Shown here: one piece after another, positions 1 through 6,909 of the stretch | Layout: the number at the start of each line of letters is the position of its first letter | Numbering within the stretch: position 1 is the stretch's first letter | Assembly: GCF_002811955.1 (NCBI RefSeq) | Contig: NZ_NPEF01000205.1 | Coordinates: forward strand, 1-6,909 | Source: Leptospira ellisii | GTDB taxonomy: Bacteria; Spirochaetota; Leptospiria; Leptospirales; Leptospiraceae | Direction of reading: 5' to 3' | DNA: 6,909 bases | Notes under the pieces: generated by a model | What the model saw: the letters and a program-made list of their open reading frames with translations, nothing else | Told to the model about the DNA's origin: nothing | The model's database searches: none | Program-made: the position numbers and the translations under genes

Positions 1-24
1 ATCCAAGGATACGAAACGCGGCTC

Positions 25-549
25 CTACTCCAAAAAGGAGTAAAAATCCTCCGCTTCCTTTTCGAAAAGATCGAACTCCACGTAACCGTTCCAATCGTTC
101 TCCAAGCCGTACCACGTGAAGTTGCCCGATCCCAAAAACACCCGTTGTCTATCGATTATGAGTATTTTAGAATGTTGTAAACCGGATCGTTCCCATCTCC
201 TGAAAAAACCCAGGTTCGTCAATTCGGCGGGATATTCCTTTTCCGGATCCGCGACGATGCGGATCGTTACGCCCCTTCCCGCGGCGTTTTTCAATTCTTG
301 AAGGATTTCAGGATCGTCGAAGGAATAAATCCATAGATCTGCGGAAAAACGAGCGTTCCGGATCAGACGCAGAATTTCCTCCCTTACGTTGCGTTTTTTC
401 GAAGCGGGAACGTATCTCCCCGGAAACGAAAAATACGATTCCGTTTTTCTCGGTCTAAAAACGTCGAACCAAGGATCTTTCGAAGGTTCTTCGACGGAAC
501 AAAAAAGACAAAACGAAAGGATCGAAAAGATCCGTAAGTCCTTCCTCAT
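25..549 (-). CDS. Exported single-HKD phospholipase D/Nuc-like protein
   Basis: The PLD superfamily cleaves phosphodiester bonds in DNA or phospholipids through a phospho-histidine intermediate; single-HKD members such as bacterial Nuc act as dimers. The 174 residues show a signal sequence ([18 protein letters not shown]) that may be a lipoprotein signal at Cys14 or Cys17, though Phe at -1 is atypical for either. The Nuc-like domain runs from about 41 to the end: [31 protein letters not shown], then H126-x-K128-x4-D133 (HSKILIID) and GSGN143F. Only one HKD is present. By eye, the Glu that follows the GSxN motif in Nuc is Trp153 here (NDWNGYVEF), and the protein stops (FYSFLE, TAG) a few residues before Nuc's final helix ends. 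The chosen ATG at 549 forms an ATGA overlap with the barrel gene, has GGGAG seven bases upstream and starts exactly at the signal peptide; an in-frame ATG at 615 would add 22 polar residues before it and is rejected. Whether substrate is DNA, RNA or lipid cannot be told. Confidence 0.88.
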   Translation of the reverse strand: MRKDLRIFSILSFCLFCSVEEPSKDPWFDVFRPRKTESYFSFPGRYVPASKKRNVREEILRLIRNARFSADLWIYSFDDPEILQELKNAAGRGVTIRIVADPEKEYPAELTNLGFFRRWERSGLQHSKILIIDRQRVFLGSGNFTWYGLENDWNGYVEFDLFEKEAEDFYSFLE

Positions 550-561
550 AAGATCGCTCCC
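543..561 (-). promoter_or_regulatory. Translational coupling junction, barrel gene to PLD-like gene
   Basis: ATG of the PLD-like gene (549-547) overlaps TGA of the barrel gene (548-546) as ATGA, the same geometry as the junction near 1970. A GGGAG ribosome site (561-557) is seven bases upstream. This overlap is the main reason for choosing 549 as the start. Both junctions share the decamer CTTATGAGGA. Confidence 0.75.
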
Positions 562-1973
562 GTTTGAATCTGGAAGAAAATCTCCCTTTGTTCGGAACCC
601 GCGTTTCCGATCCATCCTCCCACGGAAAGTTTTAAAAACGAAAACGGAATCTTAGGATCTTCGGAAGGAAAATAAAACGAACCTTGAAGACAAAACTCCC
701 GAAAATAGTTCTTTTGAAACGTTTCCTTTGAAATCGTCAAAGCGCCCGAGTTCTGCCCGGTCTCCGTAAGAAACGCGTAGGACGCGAAATACAGACGGAT
801 CTTATACAGTGATTCCTTATATTCCAAATCGGCGCCGAACCAGGCCGATTGTCTTCTTCCTCCTTGAAGAGTATTCCGTTTTTCCAAACCTCGATCCGTG
901 ATCCAGGCCGAAGGATAAAAGTCTAGACTCTGAGCCGTGGCGAACACGGGAGAAGGAGAAGAGCCGGTTCCGATAAAACCTAACTCTAAAATTTCGTTCT
1001 GAGAATTCCGTTTGTCCCGATCAGGCAGAAATCCGAAAAGATTAAAATTCCAAAACGGAAACGAGACGCCCAAGGAAAGCAGAACCGCTTCACCGGAAAT
1101 CGGAATCGATGCCGAATTCCGATTTCGATTCCAATCCGTTTTGTCCTGCCCCCGCGCCAAAATTCCCGATAAAAAACAGTACAATCCGTTCCACTTCAGA
1201 TTCAACTCCACAGTGGAATGGGTCAGATAATCCCGATCGCCGGAAGAATCGGCAGCGCCAAGGTCGTTCGAAAAATTTCCCCAATTCTGAAGATTCAGAT
1301 ATTGAAATCGAAGACCTGCGTCCAAAAACTCCGAATTCCAACGATAGGCTACACCGCCTCGATATCGGTTCCTGAATTCGTATTTTGAAATCGGATCCTC
1401 CCCGTCCACCGACGGAGATCCCTTTTCCGAATCGATTCCCGACTCCCGTTTCGTCTTCAAAATTTTTTCCGAAAACGACTTCTTCTCGAAAAGTGGATAT
1501 CCGGAATAAAAATCGAAAAGATCCAAACGGACTTTTCCGGCGTCACCAAACAGTGACTCTACGACGATCCCTTCCGTTCCGTCGATCCAATCCCGAAACG
1601 CAAGACCTCTCGTTTCCTCCTGTTTTCTTCCCAAAAACAGAGAGGTTCGATCGAACTTCGTTTCCAGAAAAAGGTTCTTTCCGGCGAAAAAAAGGAATTC
1701 GGCCTCCGGAGAAACCGAAACGTCCGCTTGTATTCTCCATCGAAACCGATCGGAATCGAAAGTTTTATCCGCACCGAAACGGAACGCGGAAGACAGGATC
1801 CTCGTCTCCTTTCCGCGGGAATATCCGGAATCCGAGGCTCGGGAATCCACGTTTTTTTCGGAGGATCCCAAACCCCAACCCATCCAACCGAAATCGTACC
1901 AACCCGAGTTTTTCGAAACGGGGAAGATACAAACGGGAAAAAACAGAAAAAACGAAAGAAGGACCGTCCTCAT
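546..1973 (-). CDS. Probable outer-membrane beta-barrel (porin-like) protein
   Basis: No named family is certain. The 475 residues begin with an export signal ([20 protein letters not shown]) and otherwise lack hydrophobic helices. The body is full of alternating amphipathic strands with aromatic girdles, such as [11 protein letters not shown] (77-87), [11 protein letters not shown] (107-117), [12 protein letters not shown] (147-158), [16 protein letters not shown] (255-270), [16 protein letters not shown] (300-315) and [13 protein letters not shown] (390-402); I estimate 16-18 strands. The element LFLGRKQEE followed by [12 protein letters not shown] and VRLDLF resembles the GR(Q)/DGvr pattern seen in alginate-export and other porin-like barrels. 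A charged segment at 163-200 would be an extracellular loop. The C-terminus ([10 protein letters not shown]) lacks the terminal Phe of the classical beta-signal. The ATG overlaps the upstream stop as ATGA, with GAAGGA six bases before it, so the start is secure. Position between an exported LTD protein and a PLD-like protein suggests that it anchors, exports or feeds that pair; this is inference. Confidence 0.85.
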   Translation of the reverse strand: MRTVLLSFFLFFPVCIFPVSKNSGWYDFGWMGWGLGSSEKNVDSRASDSGYSRGKETRILSSAFRFGADKTFDSDRFRWRIQADVSVSPEAEFLFFAGKNLFLETKFDRTSLFLGRKQEETRGLAFRDWIDGTEGIVVESLFGDAGKVRLDLFDFYSGYPLFEKKSFSEKILKTKRESGIDSEKGSPSVDGEDPISKYEFRNRYRGGVAYRWNSEFLDAGLRFQYLNLQNWGNFSNDLGAADSSGDRDYLTHSTVELNLKWNGLYCFLSGILARGQDKTDWNRNRNSASIPISGEAVLLSLGVSFPFWNFNLFGFLPDRDKRNSQNEILELGFIGTGSSPSPVFATAQSLDFYPSAWITDRGLEKRNTLQGGRRQSAWFGADLEYKESLYKIRLYFASYAFLTETGQNSGALTISKETFQKNYFREFCLQGSFYFPSEDPKIPFSFLKLSVGGWIGNAGSEQREIFFQIQTGAIL

Positions 1974-1985
1974 AAGGATTCCTTC
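1967..1985 (-). promoter_or_regulatory. Translational coupling junction, LTD gene to barrel gene
   Basis: ATG of the barrel gene (1973-1971) overlaps TGA of the LTD gene (1972-1970) as ATGA. A Shine-Dalgarno GAAGGA (1985-1980) lies inside the upstream coding end, six bases from the ATG. AAGGA/TCCTT around the site is a short palindrome (1974-1984), so the site may open only when ribosomes finish the upstream gene. The arrangement shows co-transcription and probably ribosome re-initiation. Confidence 0.75.
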
Positions 1986-4900
1986 TTTAGAATTTCATAA
2001 TCTTCTACACCGTCTCCCGTCCTACCCGGTTTAAGACGCATCACGTCGCCCGTTTCCGCGTCTATGACGGCCGGTCTCGGAGAACGTTGATTCCCGTAAC
2101 TATGAACGTGCGAAAAACCGGAGGAACGTTCCTGAAACAGATCCAGTCCTTCGTTTTTAGAGATCCCGTTTCCGATCGTAGTCGTTTTATCGATCGTAAA
2201 AATCTTTTTATGACGCGCGTCAGCAAACGGAAGGGTTTCGTTTTTAAAACCGGGCGACAGCACGTAACCGCATTCACCCGAATGTAAAAATCTGTCTCCG
2301 AAGATCCAGGTTTGAGGGTTCGGATACAGTGAATTCCAACCTTCCGGAAGAGAGTTGCCGAATCGCGCCGAATATTCCACGATGCGGTCCGCGGCGGAAG
2401 AATCCCGTATCTCCAAGGAGCGAACGTCGACTGAAAGATTTCCCCTGTTGCAGAGCGTGAACCATTCGTTCGAGGAAACGGCAGGATGCGGATAAACCGA
2501 ATCGATCAAAATCCCGGTGGAAGCCGGAATCCCGATCAGTCCCTCTCCGAACGAAGGAAAAAGATACGTCATCGTATCCTCGGAAAAAACGGAATCCCCC
2601 TGCAAAACCGGTTTCAACGAATTCCAAAAATCGACGAAACGACCGATTTCCGTATTTCGCGGAAACTGAGTTTGCCCGGAGGAAATCTGTAATAGGGAAA
2701 TTTCGGATCCGTTCAAAAAAGGGGGAAGGTTCCAACTCAAACGAGGGTTGAAAATATCAGTAATCGAGTTACGATTTTCTTTATATAAGAAAGGTGGAAT
2801 ACGATTTGTTTCACCCGGGCTCGCCTCCGTCCCGGTGCAACTCTGTTTTCTCCGATCCGGATTAGAAAGTCCGCTGTTTTTCCAGATTCTTTCTCCGCCC
2901 GAGCTATAAACGGAAACAGCGGAACGTCTCGTCTTTTGCGAAACCGAATTCACCCCGGGTCCCGACTGCGAGTTCCAATCCAACCGATCCGAAACTGAAT
3001 CCGCATCGTTCGAAAGAAGTCGAATCGTTCCCGAAGATCCCAAACTCAACTCCGGCAAAATCCAAGTCGTAACGTCCGGAAAACAAACGAGCTTCCCCGA
3101 CGAAAAAACGTTCTTTCCTTTCCTAAGCGGAATCAGATACGAAAGAATCTGCGAACCGTTGACGATTTCCAGAAACCGAAAACCCTCCTCTTCGGAATCG
3201 AGTTCGACGAAACGATCGGCGCTGATCGCGCTACTTCCTTCGTACGAACCCATCCAGGAAATTTCGGAAAGTTCGGCGGAAAACGATACGTTTGAAAATC
3301 CGGATTTCGTCGCGATACCGGGATCCATCGCGTTTTTAAGACGAAGATCCTCCAAGATCGTCTCCGACGCGGAAAAAGGATGCGGCCTCCAAACTCCGTT
3401 CCGGAACAAAAGGGAAGAAACGTAACCGTCGCTTTTGCGAAGTACCGGTATCCAGGAAGGCGCGGGAAAGAGCGTCACTTCCCGTCCCGATCCCCTGTCC
3501 AAAAGGGAAATCGAATTCGAATATTCTAATTTTTTTAAATTCGCTTTGGACAAAAGTACGTTTCGTTCCAAAAAGTCCCCGTTTCCCACCGTCAGGATCC
3601 GGCCCGGGAGAATCTTATGTTCCGAGGTCCGGATCGGAACTTCGAAACCAGCGAATTTGAGAGATAACGAATCCGGATTACAGGAGGTTTTTCCGAGGAA
3701 CTCCAAATCGGCGAATTTACCGCGGTCGTCCAATTTTCCGGAAGTGAAAATGCCGTTGAAATTGATCTCCTCCAATCGGAAGGATTCGAGGTCGCAAAAC
3801 TCTTGTTTGTCGATCGGATCGTTCCCGGTCTCCAATCGACCGGGCGAACCGCAGAACCGCTCCGTCAAATCGGGCCGTATTCCGGAAGAACAAACAGAAT
3901 ACGTCCCGTTTCGTACGGAGTAATACGAATCCCCTTCCTCGAAGGTTCGATCCGAGAGAGTTACGGTTTTCGTCTCGATCCCGTCGTTTAGGGAAATCGA
4001 ACCGTTCTTTTTTAGGACGGACCAGGGGAAATCCACGAGTACAGTACCGAAACCCGGTTTTTCAGCCTCGATCCGAAGAAGTGTTTCTCCCGGAATCAAA
4101 AAACCTTCCTCTTTCCAAAGCGAATAAACGGCTTCCCCGAGTTTTAAATCGGTTTTCCGGGTACAAACCGCGTATTCCTTCTCGTTTCCGAACTCCAGAT
4201 AGCGACCGAGCGGCGCCTCCGTTCCCGCAAACCACTCGGAGAGGGAAGGAAGTTCGTTTTTACAAAGCGCCGAAACATCCCGGTTGTGCTCCTCGATCGA
4301 AGCGAAAAAATCCGAAAGAACGGAGACGTCGCCGGGAATCTCCAAAACCAGAACGTTTTCCGAATTCAGAATATAAGGAGAATGAAATATTATTCTGACC
4401 AAGTCAGGACCGGCAAAAACGCTGAATCCGTTCCAAAGGCGTGTCGAATGAGGTCGCGATCCCGAATTCCCTTCGAAAACGGATCGGCGCGCGGAAGCCG
4501 GAAATCCGATTCGGTCCAACGCGGAATCGAGACCGGAATCTCCGGAAAGAACCAACCAATTCCCGTCCAAATCCTCGACGAGCGTTTTGAAAAGCCGGAC
4601 GGATAACGAAGCCCCGCCCGTTTCCGCGAAGGGAAAATTCATCCGTTCCGATCTGGAATCCGGGTTCTCCCTCCAAAATGTTAGAATATTCTGAAGTTCT
4701 AATTTTTTAGATCCGAACGCGTCGTCCGGAACGCAGACGGAAACTCCGAACGCCGGAATCGGGCCCGCCGAAAGACAAACTCCCCTTTCGACCGTTTCCA
4801 GACGGACGTCCGTTTGATCCCAGCGTTTCGAATTCTCCCGAACGATTTCAGGATCCAGCGAAGTCTCGGGTTGATACCAAAGTCTGAATTGTCCCGGGTA

Positions 4901-4993
4901 AAAAAGATCGGCCCATACGGGCGATTTGCCGTTTCCGGAGCAGACGACGAACAACGACAGCAGCGAAACGAAGATCAAAGATTTGAGTTTCAT
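1970..4993 (-). CDS. Large exported (probable lipo-) protein with C-terminal lamin-tail (LTD) domain
   Basis: I do not recognise a named gene. The 1007-residue product starts with a charged n-region (MKLK) and a hydrophobic stretch ending FVVC18SG, read as a spirochaetal lipoprotein signal, though Val at -1 is not ideal; a type I cut after PVWA28 is an alternative. No other membrane segment is evident, so it should sit in the periplasm or on the cell surface. Residues about 825-970 resemble a lamin-tail domain (ILIDSVYPHP, SSNEWFTLCNRG, VDVRSLEIRD, later NEGLDLFQE, NQRSPRP). LTDs are immunoglobulin-like folds; in bacteria they are known from exported proteins, some joined to phosphoesterases or nucleases. 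Weaker LTD-like units are seen at about 244-340, 400-505 and 573-731, the last ending in the typical ASPGETN. No catalytic motif is visible, so binding or scaffolding is inferred. After Cys18 there are 12 cysteines in local pairs. A strong GGAGG fixes the ATG. The stop overlaps the next start by ATGA, giving a tight operon. Confidence 0.9.
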   Translation of the reverse strand: MKLKSLIFVSLLSLFVVCSGNGKSPVWADLFYPGQFRLWYQPETSLDPEIVRENSKRWDQTDVRLETVERGVCLSAGPIPAFGVSVCVPDDAFGSKKLELQNILTFWRENPDSRSERMNFPFAETGGASLSVRLFKTLVEDLDGNWLVLSGDSGLDSALDRIGFPASARRSVFEGNSGSRPHSTRLWNGFSVFAGPDLVRIIFHSPYILNSENVLVLEIPGDVSVLSDFFASIEEHNRDVSALCKNELPSLSEWFAGTEAPLGRYLEFGNEKEYAVCTRKTDLKLGEAVYSLWKEEGFLIPGETLLRIEAEKPGFGTVLVDFPWSVLKKNGSISLNDGIETKTVTLSDRTFEEGDSYYSVRNGTYSVCSSGIRPDLTERFCGSPGRLETGNDPIDKQEFCDLESFRLEEINFNGIFTSGKLDDRGKFADLEFLGKTSCNPDSLSLKFAGFEVPIRTSEHKILPGRILTVGNGDFLERNVLLSKANLKKLEYSNSISLLDRGSGREVTLFPAPSWIPVLRKSDGYVSSLLFRNGVWRPHPFSASETILEDLRLKNAMDPGIATKSGFSNVSFSAELSEISWMGSYEGSSAISADRFVELDSEEEGFRFLEIVNGSQILSYLIPLRKGKNVFSSGKLVCFPDVTTWILPELSLGSSGTIRLLSNDADSVSDRLDWNSQSGPGVNSVSQKTRRSAVSVYSSGGERIWKNSGLSNPDRRKQSCTGTEASPGETNRIPPFLYKENRNSITDIFNPRLSWNLPPFLNGSEISLLQISSGQTQFPRNTEIGRFVDFWNSLKPVLQGDSVFSEDTMTYLFPSFGEGLIGIPASTGILIDSVYPHPAVSSNEWFTLCNRGNLSVDVRSLEIRDSSAADRIVEYSARFGNSLPEGWNSLYPNPQTWIFGDRFLHSGECGYVLSPGFKNETLPFADARHKKIFTIDKTTTIGNGISKNEGLDLFQERSSGFSHVHSYGNQRSPRPAVIDAETGDVMRLKPGRTGDGVEDYEILKKESL
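2084..4264 (-). repeat. Degenerate LTD-like repeats within the large exported protein
   Basis: This is protein-level repetition without visible DNA repetition. Four stretches follow the same order of elements (an opening strand with E-I/L, an 'E/ELxxxG/N' strand, a 'PG..L' turn, then 'SISLxD'-type strand): residues 244-340 (GRYLEFGN, IPGETLLRIE, NGSISLNDG), 400-505 (LEEINFNG, FADLEFLG, LPGRILTVG, NSISLLDRG), 573-731 (LSEISWMG, RFVELDS, GTIRLLSND, TRRSAVSV, ASPGETN) and 825-970, the clearest LTD. The first three are by-eye assignments and need profile comparison. Confidence 0.4.
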
Positions 4994-4997
4994 GTTT

Positions 4998-5013
4998 CCT
5001 CCGTTGGCAACGG
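4998..5013 (-). promoter_or_regulatory. Strong Shine-Dalgarno of the LTD-protein gene, abutting a small hairpin
   Basis: On the minus strand GGAGG (5002-4998) lies four bases before the ATG at 4993-4991, the strongest ribosome site in the window, and it decides the start. The same two leading Gs form the end of a perfect 5-bp hairpin, CCGTT-GCC-AACGG (5013-5001). The hairpin could partly hide the site, but it is short and may be chance. Confidence 0.7.
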
Positions 5014-5033
5014 TTCCGGAAACGATCGACTCG

Positions 5034-5066
5034 GAGTAAAGCGGGCCTCGTTTTTACTCTTTTTTT
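5034..5066 (+). terminator. Terminator-shaped hairpin on the plus strand at the 3' end of uvrC
   Basis: Read on the plus strand, GAGTAAA (5034-5040) pairs perfectly with TTTACTC (5053-5059) across a 12-base loop that can add a short inner stem, and is followed directly by seven Ts (5060-5066). That is the layout of a Rho-independent terminator, but it would stop transcription running antisense into uvrC. On the minus strand the hairpin covers the uvrC stop codon and has no following T-run, so it should not end uvrC transcription. The stem is A+T-rich, and the T-run is the complement of the AAA AAA lysine codons near the uvrC end, so chance is possible. Confidence 0.35.
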
Positions 5067-6883
5067 CGAAGGGAATCGAGAATTTTTTCGGCCAAGGTTT
5101 CCCCGATTCCGGGAACAGACATCAGTTCCTCCTTATCGGCCTCTTCAATCTTCTTTTCTCCGGAGAAATGCTGCAGTAAAAGTTTACTCCGTTTGAATCC
5201 TATGTCCGGAACGTCCTGAATCAGAACCCGCATGGTTTCTTTGTTCCTTCGCGAACGGTGGTGGGAAACTCCGAAACGATGCGCCTCGTCCCGGAGATGT
5301 CGGAGCAACTTCATTCCGGGGGAATTGATATCGAAGATGAACGGTTCGTTGTCGCCCGGGAAATAAATCTCTTCCCGTTTTTTCGCCAAACCCACCATGG
5401 GAATATTCTCCGCACCCGCTTCAACCGCGGCTTCGCAGGCTTTGGTGAGTTGTGTCGGTCCTCCGTCGATTACGATCAGATCGGGAAAAATCCCCTCTTC
5501 GTTGATGATCCTCTGCAAACGTCTGGAAATCACCTCGTGCATCATACCGGGGTCGTTGATTCCCTCGTAACCTCTCATATTGTATTTGCGATATCCCTGT
5601 TTGAACGGCTTTCCTTCCACGAACATCACTCCGCTCGCCACCGGTTGCGAACCTTGAAAGTGACTGATGTCGTAACACTCTAGAATATGCGGAGGTTTGT
5701 CCAAGGAAAACATTTCCTGAATTTCCTTGAGTCCGGCGGTCTGATCCCTATAGTGGGTCGCCAAAAGACGTTCTGTCAGACCGAGCTCCGCGTTCTTTTC
5801 CGCGAGTTTCAAAAGCGAACGTTTGTCTCCGGAACGAGGAGATTTGAGTTTTGGTCGAAATCCGGTTTTTTCCTGAAGGATATCCACCACCATCGAGACC
5901 TCTTCCTTTGCCTCCGCGGGAAGAAGAATCACGGGAGGCACAAGAACCGCGTTCAGATAATAGTCCCGAAAAAAAGCCCCCAAAATTTCTGAATCCTCCG
6001 CGTCCAACACCCCTTTGAACGGAAAGGATTTTTTGGTTTCCAATCTTCCGCCGCGCACCTCCAAAAGAACGACTTGCCCTTCGTCTTCCTTTCTTGCGAA
6101 TCCGAGAACATCCTCGTCCCCTCCGTCCGTGCTGACCACGGTCTGTCTTTCCCGGAAGTTTTGGATTCTCTGCAACATATCCCGATAACGAGCGGCCTTT
6201 TCGAATTCCAACGCGTCCGAAAACGAATTCATCTTGGAACTCAAATCGTTCGCGAGGGATTCCTTTCTCCCCTCCAAAAATTGAATCACTTCGTTCACGA
6301 CGACCTTATATTCCTCTTCGGAAACGGTTCCGCGGCAAGGGGCGAGACAACGCCCCATATCGAAATTCAGACAAGGTCTTCTGGGTTTGGGAAGGGGAAG
6401 AACCTGTCTCGTTTTGCGGATCGGAAAAATTCTCAGAATGATGTCTAACGTTTCGCGTGTGGAACGGACGTCCGAATACGGCCCGAAATACCGATCTCCG
6501 TTGTCCTTAAGTTTCCTCGTCACATAAACCATCGGAAACGGCTCCGAAAGGGAAACGCAGATATACGGATATTTTTTATCGTCCTTAAGACGGACGTTGA
6601 ATCTGGGATTGTGTTTTTTGATCAGGGTCGCTTCCAGGATCAGCGCCTCTTTTTCGGTCGCCGTGGCGATCCAATCCAGATCGAAAATCTCCCTTTGTAA
6701 GGCCCTCGTTTTTACGTCGGGATGATTTTCCTTGAGATAATTGCGTACGCGTTTTTCCAGATTTTTGGCTTTGCCGACGTACAAAACCTCCCCCTTTCTG
6801 GATTTCCAGAGATAACAACCGGGGGAAATTCCCAGGTTCTTGATCTTTTCCAAAATCAGGATGTGATTCAGAATTTCGGGCAT
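5054..6883 (-). CDS. uvrC: UvrABC excinuclease subunit C
   Basis: UvrC makes both incisions, 3' and 5' of a DNA lesion, once UvrA and UvrB have loaded, in cytoplasmic nucleotide excision repair. The 609 residues match the usual family length. An N-terminal GIY-YIG nuclease (about 15-100) carries Tyr24, Tyr35, Lys38, Arg45, Glu84 and Asn96, all matching the catalytic set known from Thermotoga UvrC. A cysteine cluster C171-x7-C179-x3-C183 follows, then a UVR (UvrB-binding) motif at about 214-245. The RNase H-like nuclease domain supplies Asp405 (YDISHFQG), Asp473 (VIDGG) and His535 (RDEAHRF). Tandem helix-hairpin-helix motifs ([20 protein letters not shown]) end the protein. Oddity: the first of the four Fe-S cysteines is absent, with Thr158 (FPIRKT) in its place. 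The ATG at 6883 is the only Met upstream of the GIY motif and gives a normal N-terminus, but no convincing Shine-Dalgarno precedes it. Its promoter is not in the 26 bases available. Neighbouring genes downstream appear functionally unrelated. Confidence 0.98.
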   Translation of the reverse strand: MPEILNHILILEKIKNLGISPGCYLWKSRKGEVLYVGKAKNLEKRVRNYLKENHPDVKTRALQREIFDLDWIATATEKEALILEATLIKKHNPRFNVRLKDDKKYPYICVSLSEPFPMVYVTRKLKDNGDRYFGPYSDVRSTRETLDIILRIFPIRKTRQVLPLPKPRRPCLNFDMGRCLAPCRGTVSEEEYKVVVNEVIQFLEGRKESLANDLSSKMNSFSDALEFEKAARYRDMLQRIQNFRERQTVVSTDGGDEDVLGFARKEDEGQVVLLEVRGGRLETKKSFPFKGVLDAEDSEILGAFFRDYYLNAVLVPPVILLPAEAKEEVSMVVDILQEKTGFRPKLKSPRSGDKRSLLKLAEKNAELGLTERLLATHYRDQTAGLKEIQEMFSLDKPPHILECYDISHFQGSQPVASGVMFVEGKPFKQGYRKYNMRGYEGINDPGMMHEVISRRLQRIINEEGIFPDLIVIDGGPTQLTKACEAAVEAGAENIPMVGLAKKREEIYFPGDNEPFIFDINSPGMKLLRHLRDEAHRFGVSHHRSRRNKETMRVLIQDVPDIGFKRSKLLLQHFSGEKKIEEADKEELMSVPGIGETLAEKILDSLRKKE

Positions 6884-6909
6884 GATAAAACTCTAATTTA
6901 GACTCTGAA

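Noticed and set aside
26..42. Perfect 6-bp hairpin TACTCC-AAAAA-GGAGTA overlapping the PLD-like gene stop, as a terminator
   Set aside because: No T-run follows it on the minus strand and it lies inside the coding end; probably chance.
550..615. Upstream ATG at 615 for the PLD-like gene
   Set aside because: It would put 22 polar residues in front of a clear signal peptide and overlap the barrel gene by 70 bases; the ATG at 549 has the ATGA overlap and a ribosome site.
1385..1975. Long plus-strand reading frames opposite the envelope genes (also 389-655, 3435-3923, 4081-4606, 5258-5683, 6074-6448)
   Set aside because: They are rich in Arg, Pro, Ser and Asn in a pattern expected from the reverse of these genes, show no domains or ribosome sites, and lie wholly within secure minus-strand genes.
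2776..2792. A+T-rich palindrome TTTCTT-TATAT-AAGAAA, as an internal promoter or terminator
   Set aside because: No -35 partner at proper distance and no T-run; it lies within the LTD-protein coding sequence (FLYKEN) and is explained by those codons.
6892..6902. Palindrome TCTAATTTAGA just upstream of uvrC, as an operator or LexA site
   Set aside because: Only 5-bp arms in A+T-rich sequence, unlike the TTTG-N5-CAAA box described for leptospiral LexA, and the window ends too soon to judge the promoter.
1..6909. tRNA, rRNA, CRISPR arrays, insertion sequences, attachment sites
   Set aside because: None seen: no direct-repeat arrays, transposase-like frames, terminal repeats or cloverleaf sequences, and nearly all bases are accounted for by four protein genes of similar composition.

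Overview
The window looks like a chromosomal segment of a Leptospira species. The strongest evidence is a complete uvrC whose protein reads like the leptospiral version ([20 protein letters not shown], then a C-x7-C-x3-C cluster). The neighbouring envelope proteins also carry spirochaete-style signal peptides. Base composition looks close to 50 % G+C (one 60-base line counted by hand: 30/60), which is higher than expected for L. interrogans, so a higher-GC member of the genus is likely. The genus call rests on my recognition of the protein family, not on a search.

All four supported genes are on the minus strand and fill nearly the whole window. In transcription order they are: uvrC (6883 to 5054), the nicking subunit of nucleotide excision repair; a 60-bp gap with a strong Shine-Dalgarno and two small hairpins; a 1007-residue exported, probably lipidated protein ending in a lamin-tail-like domain (4993 to 1970); a 475-residue probable outer-membrane beta-barrel (1973 to 546); and a 174-residue exported, single-HKD phospholipase-D/Nuc-like protein (549 to 25). 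The last three genes are joined by two identical ATGA stop/start overlaps and are almost certainly translated as one unit. No gene of this window is encoded on the plus strand; the many long plus-strand reading frames are shadows of the G+C and codon bias.

uvrC is a cytoplasmic housekeeping gene and has no obvious functional tie to the envelope genes, although no minus-strand terminator separates them. The three downstream genes look like a dedicated envelope module: a large surface or periplasmic LTD-repeat protein, a barrel in the outer membrane, and a Nuc-type phosphodiesterase. A role in surface nucleic-acid or phosphodiester handling is a hypothesis only.

Points most worth following: the LTD protein seems to be built from several degenerate LTD-like units with its 12 non-signal cysteines falling in pairs; UvrC lacks the first of the four cysteines expected for its Fe-S cluster; the PLD protein has a Trp where Nuc has its active-site Glu; and the uvrC 3' end encodes a textbook-shaped intrinsic terminator, but on the opposite strand.
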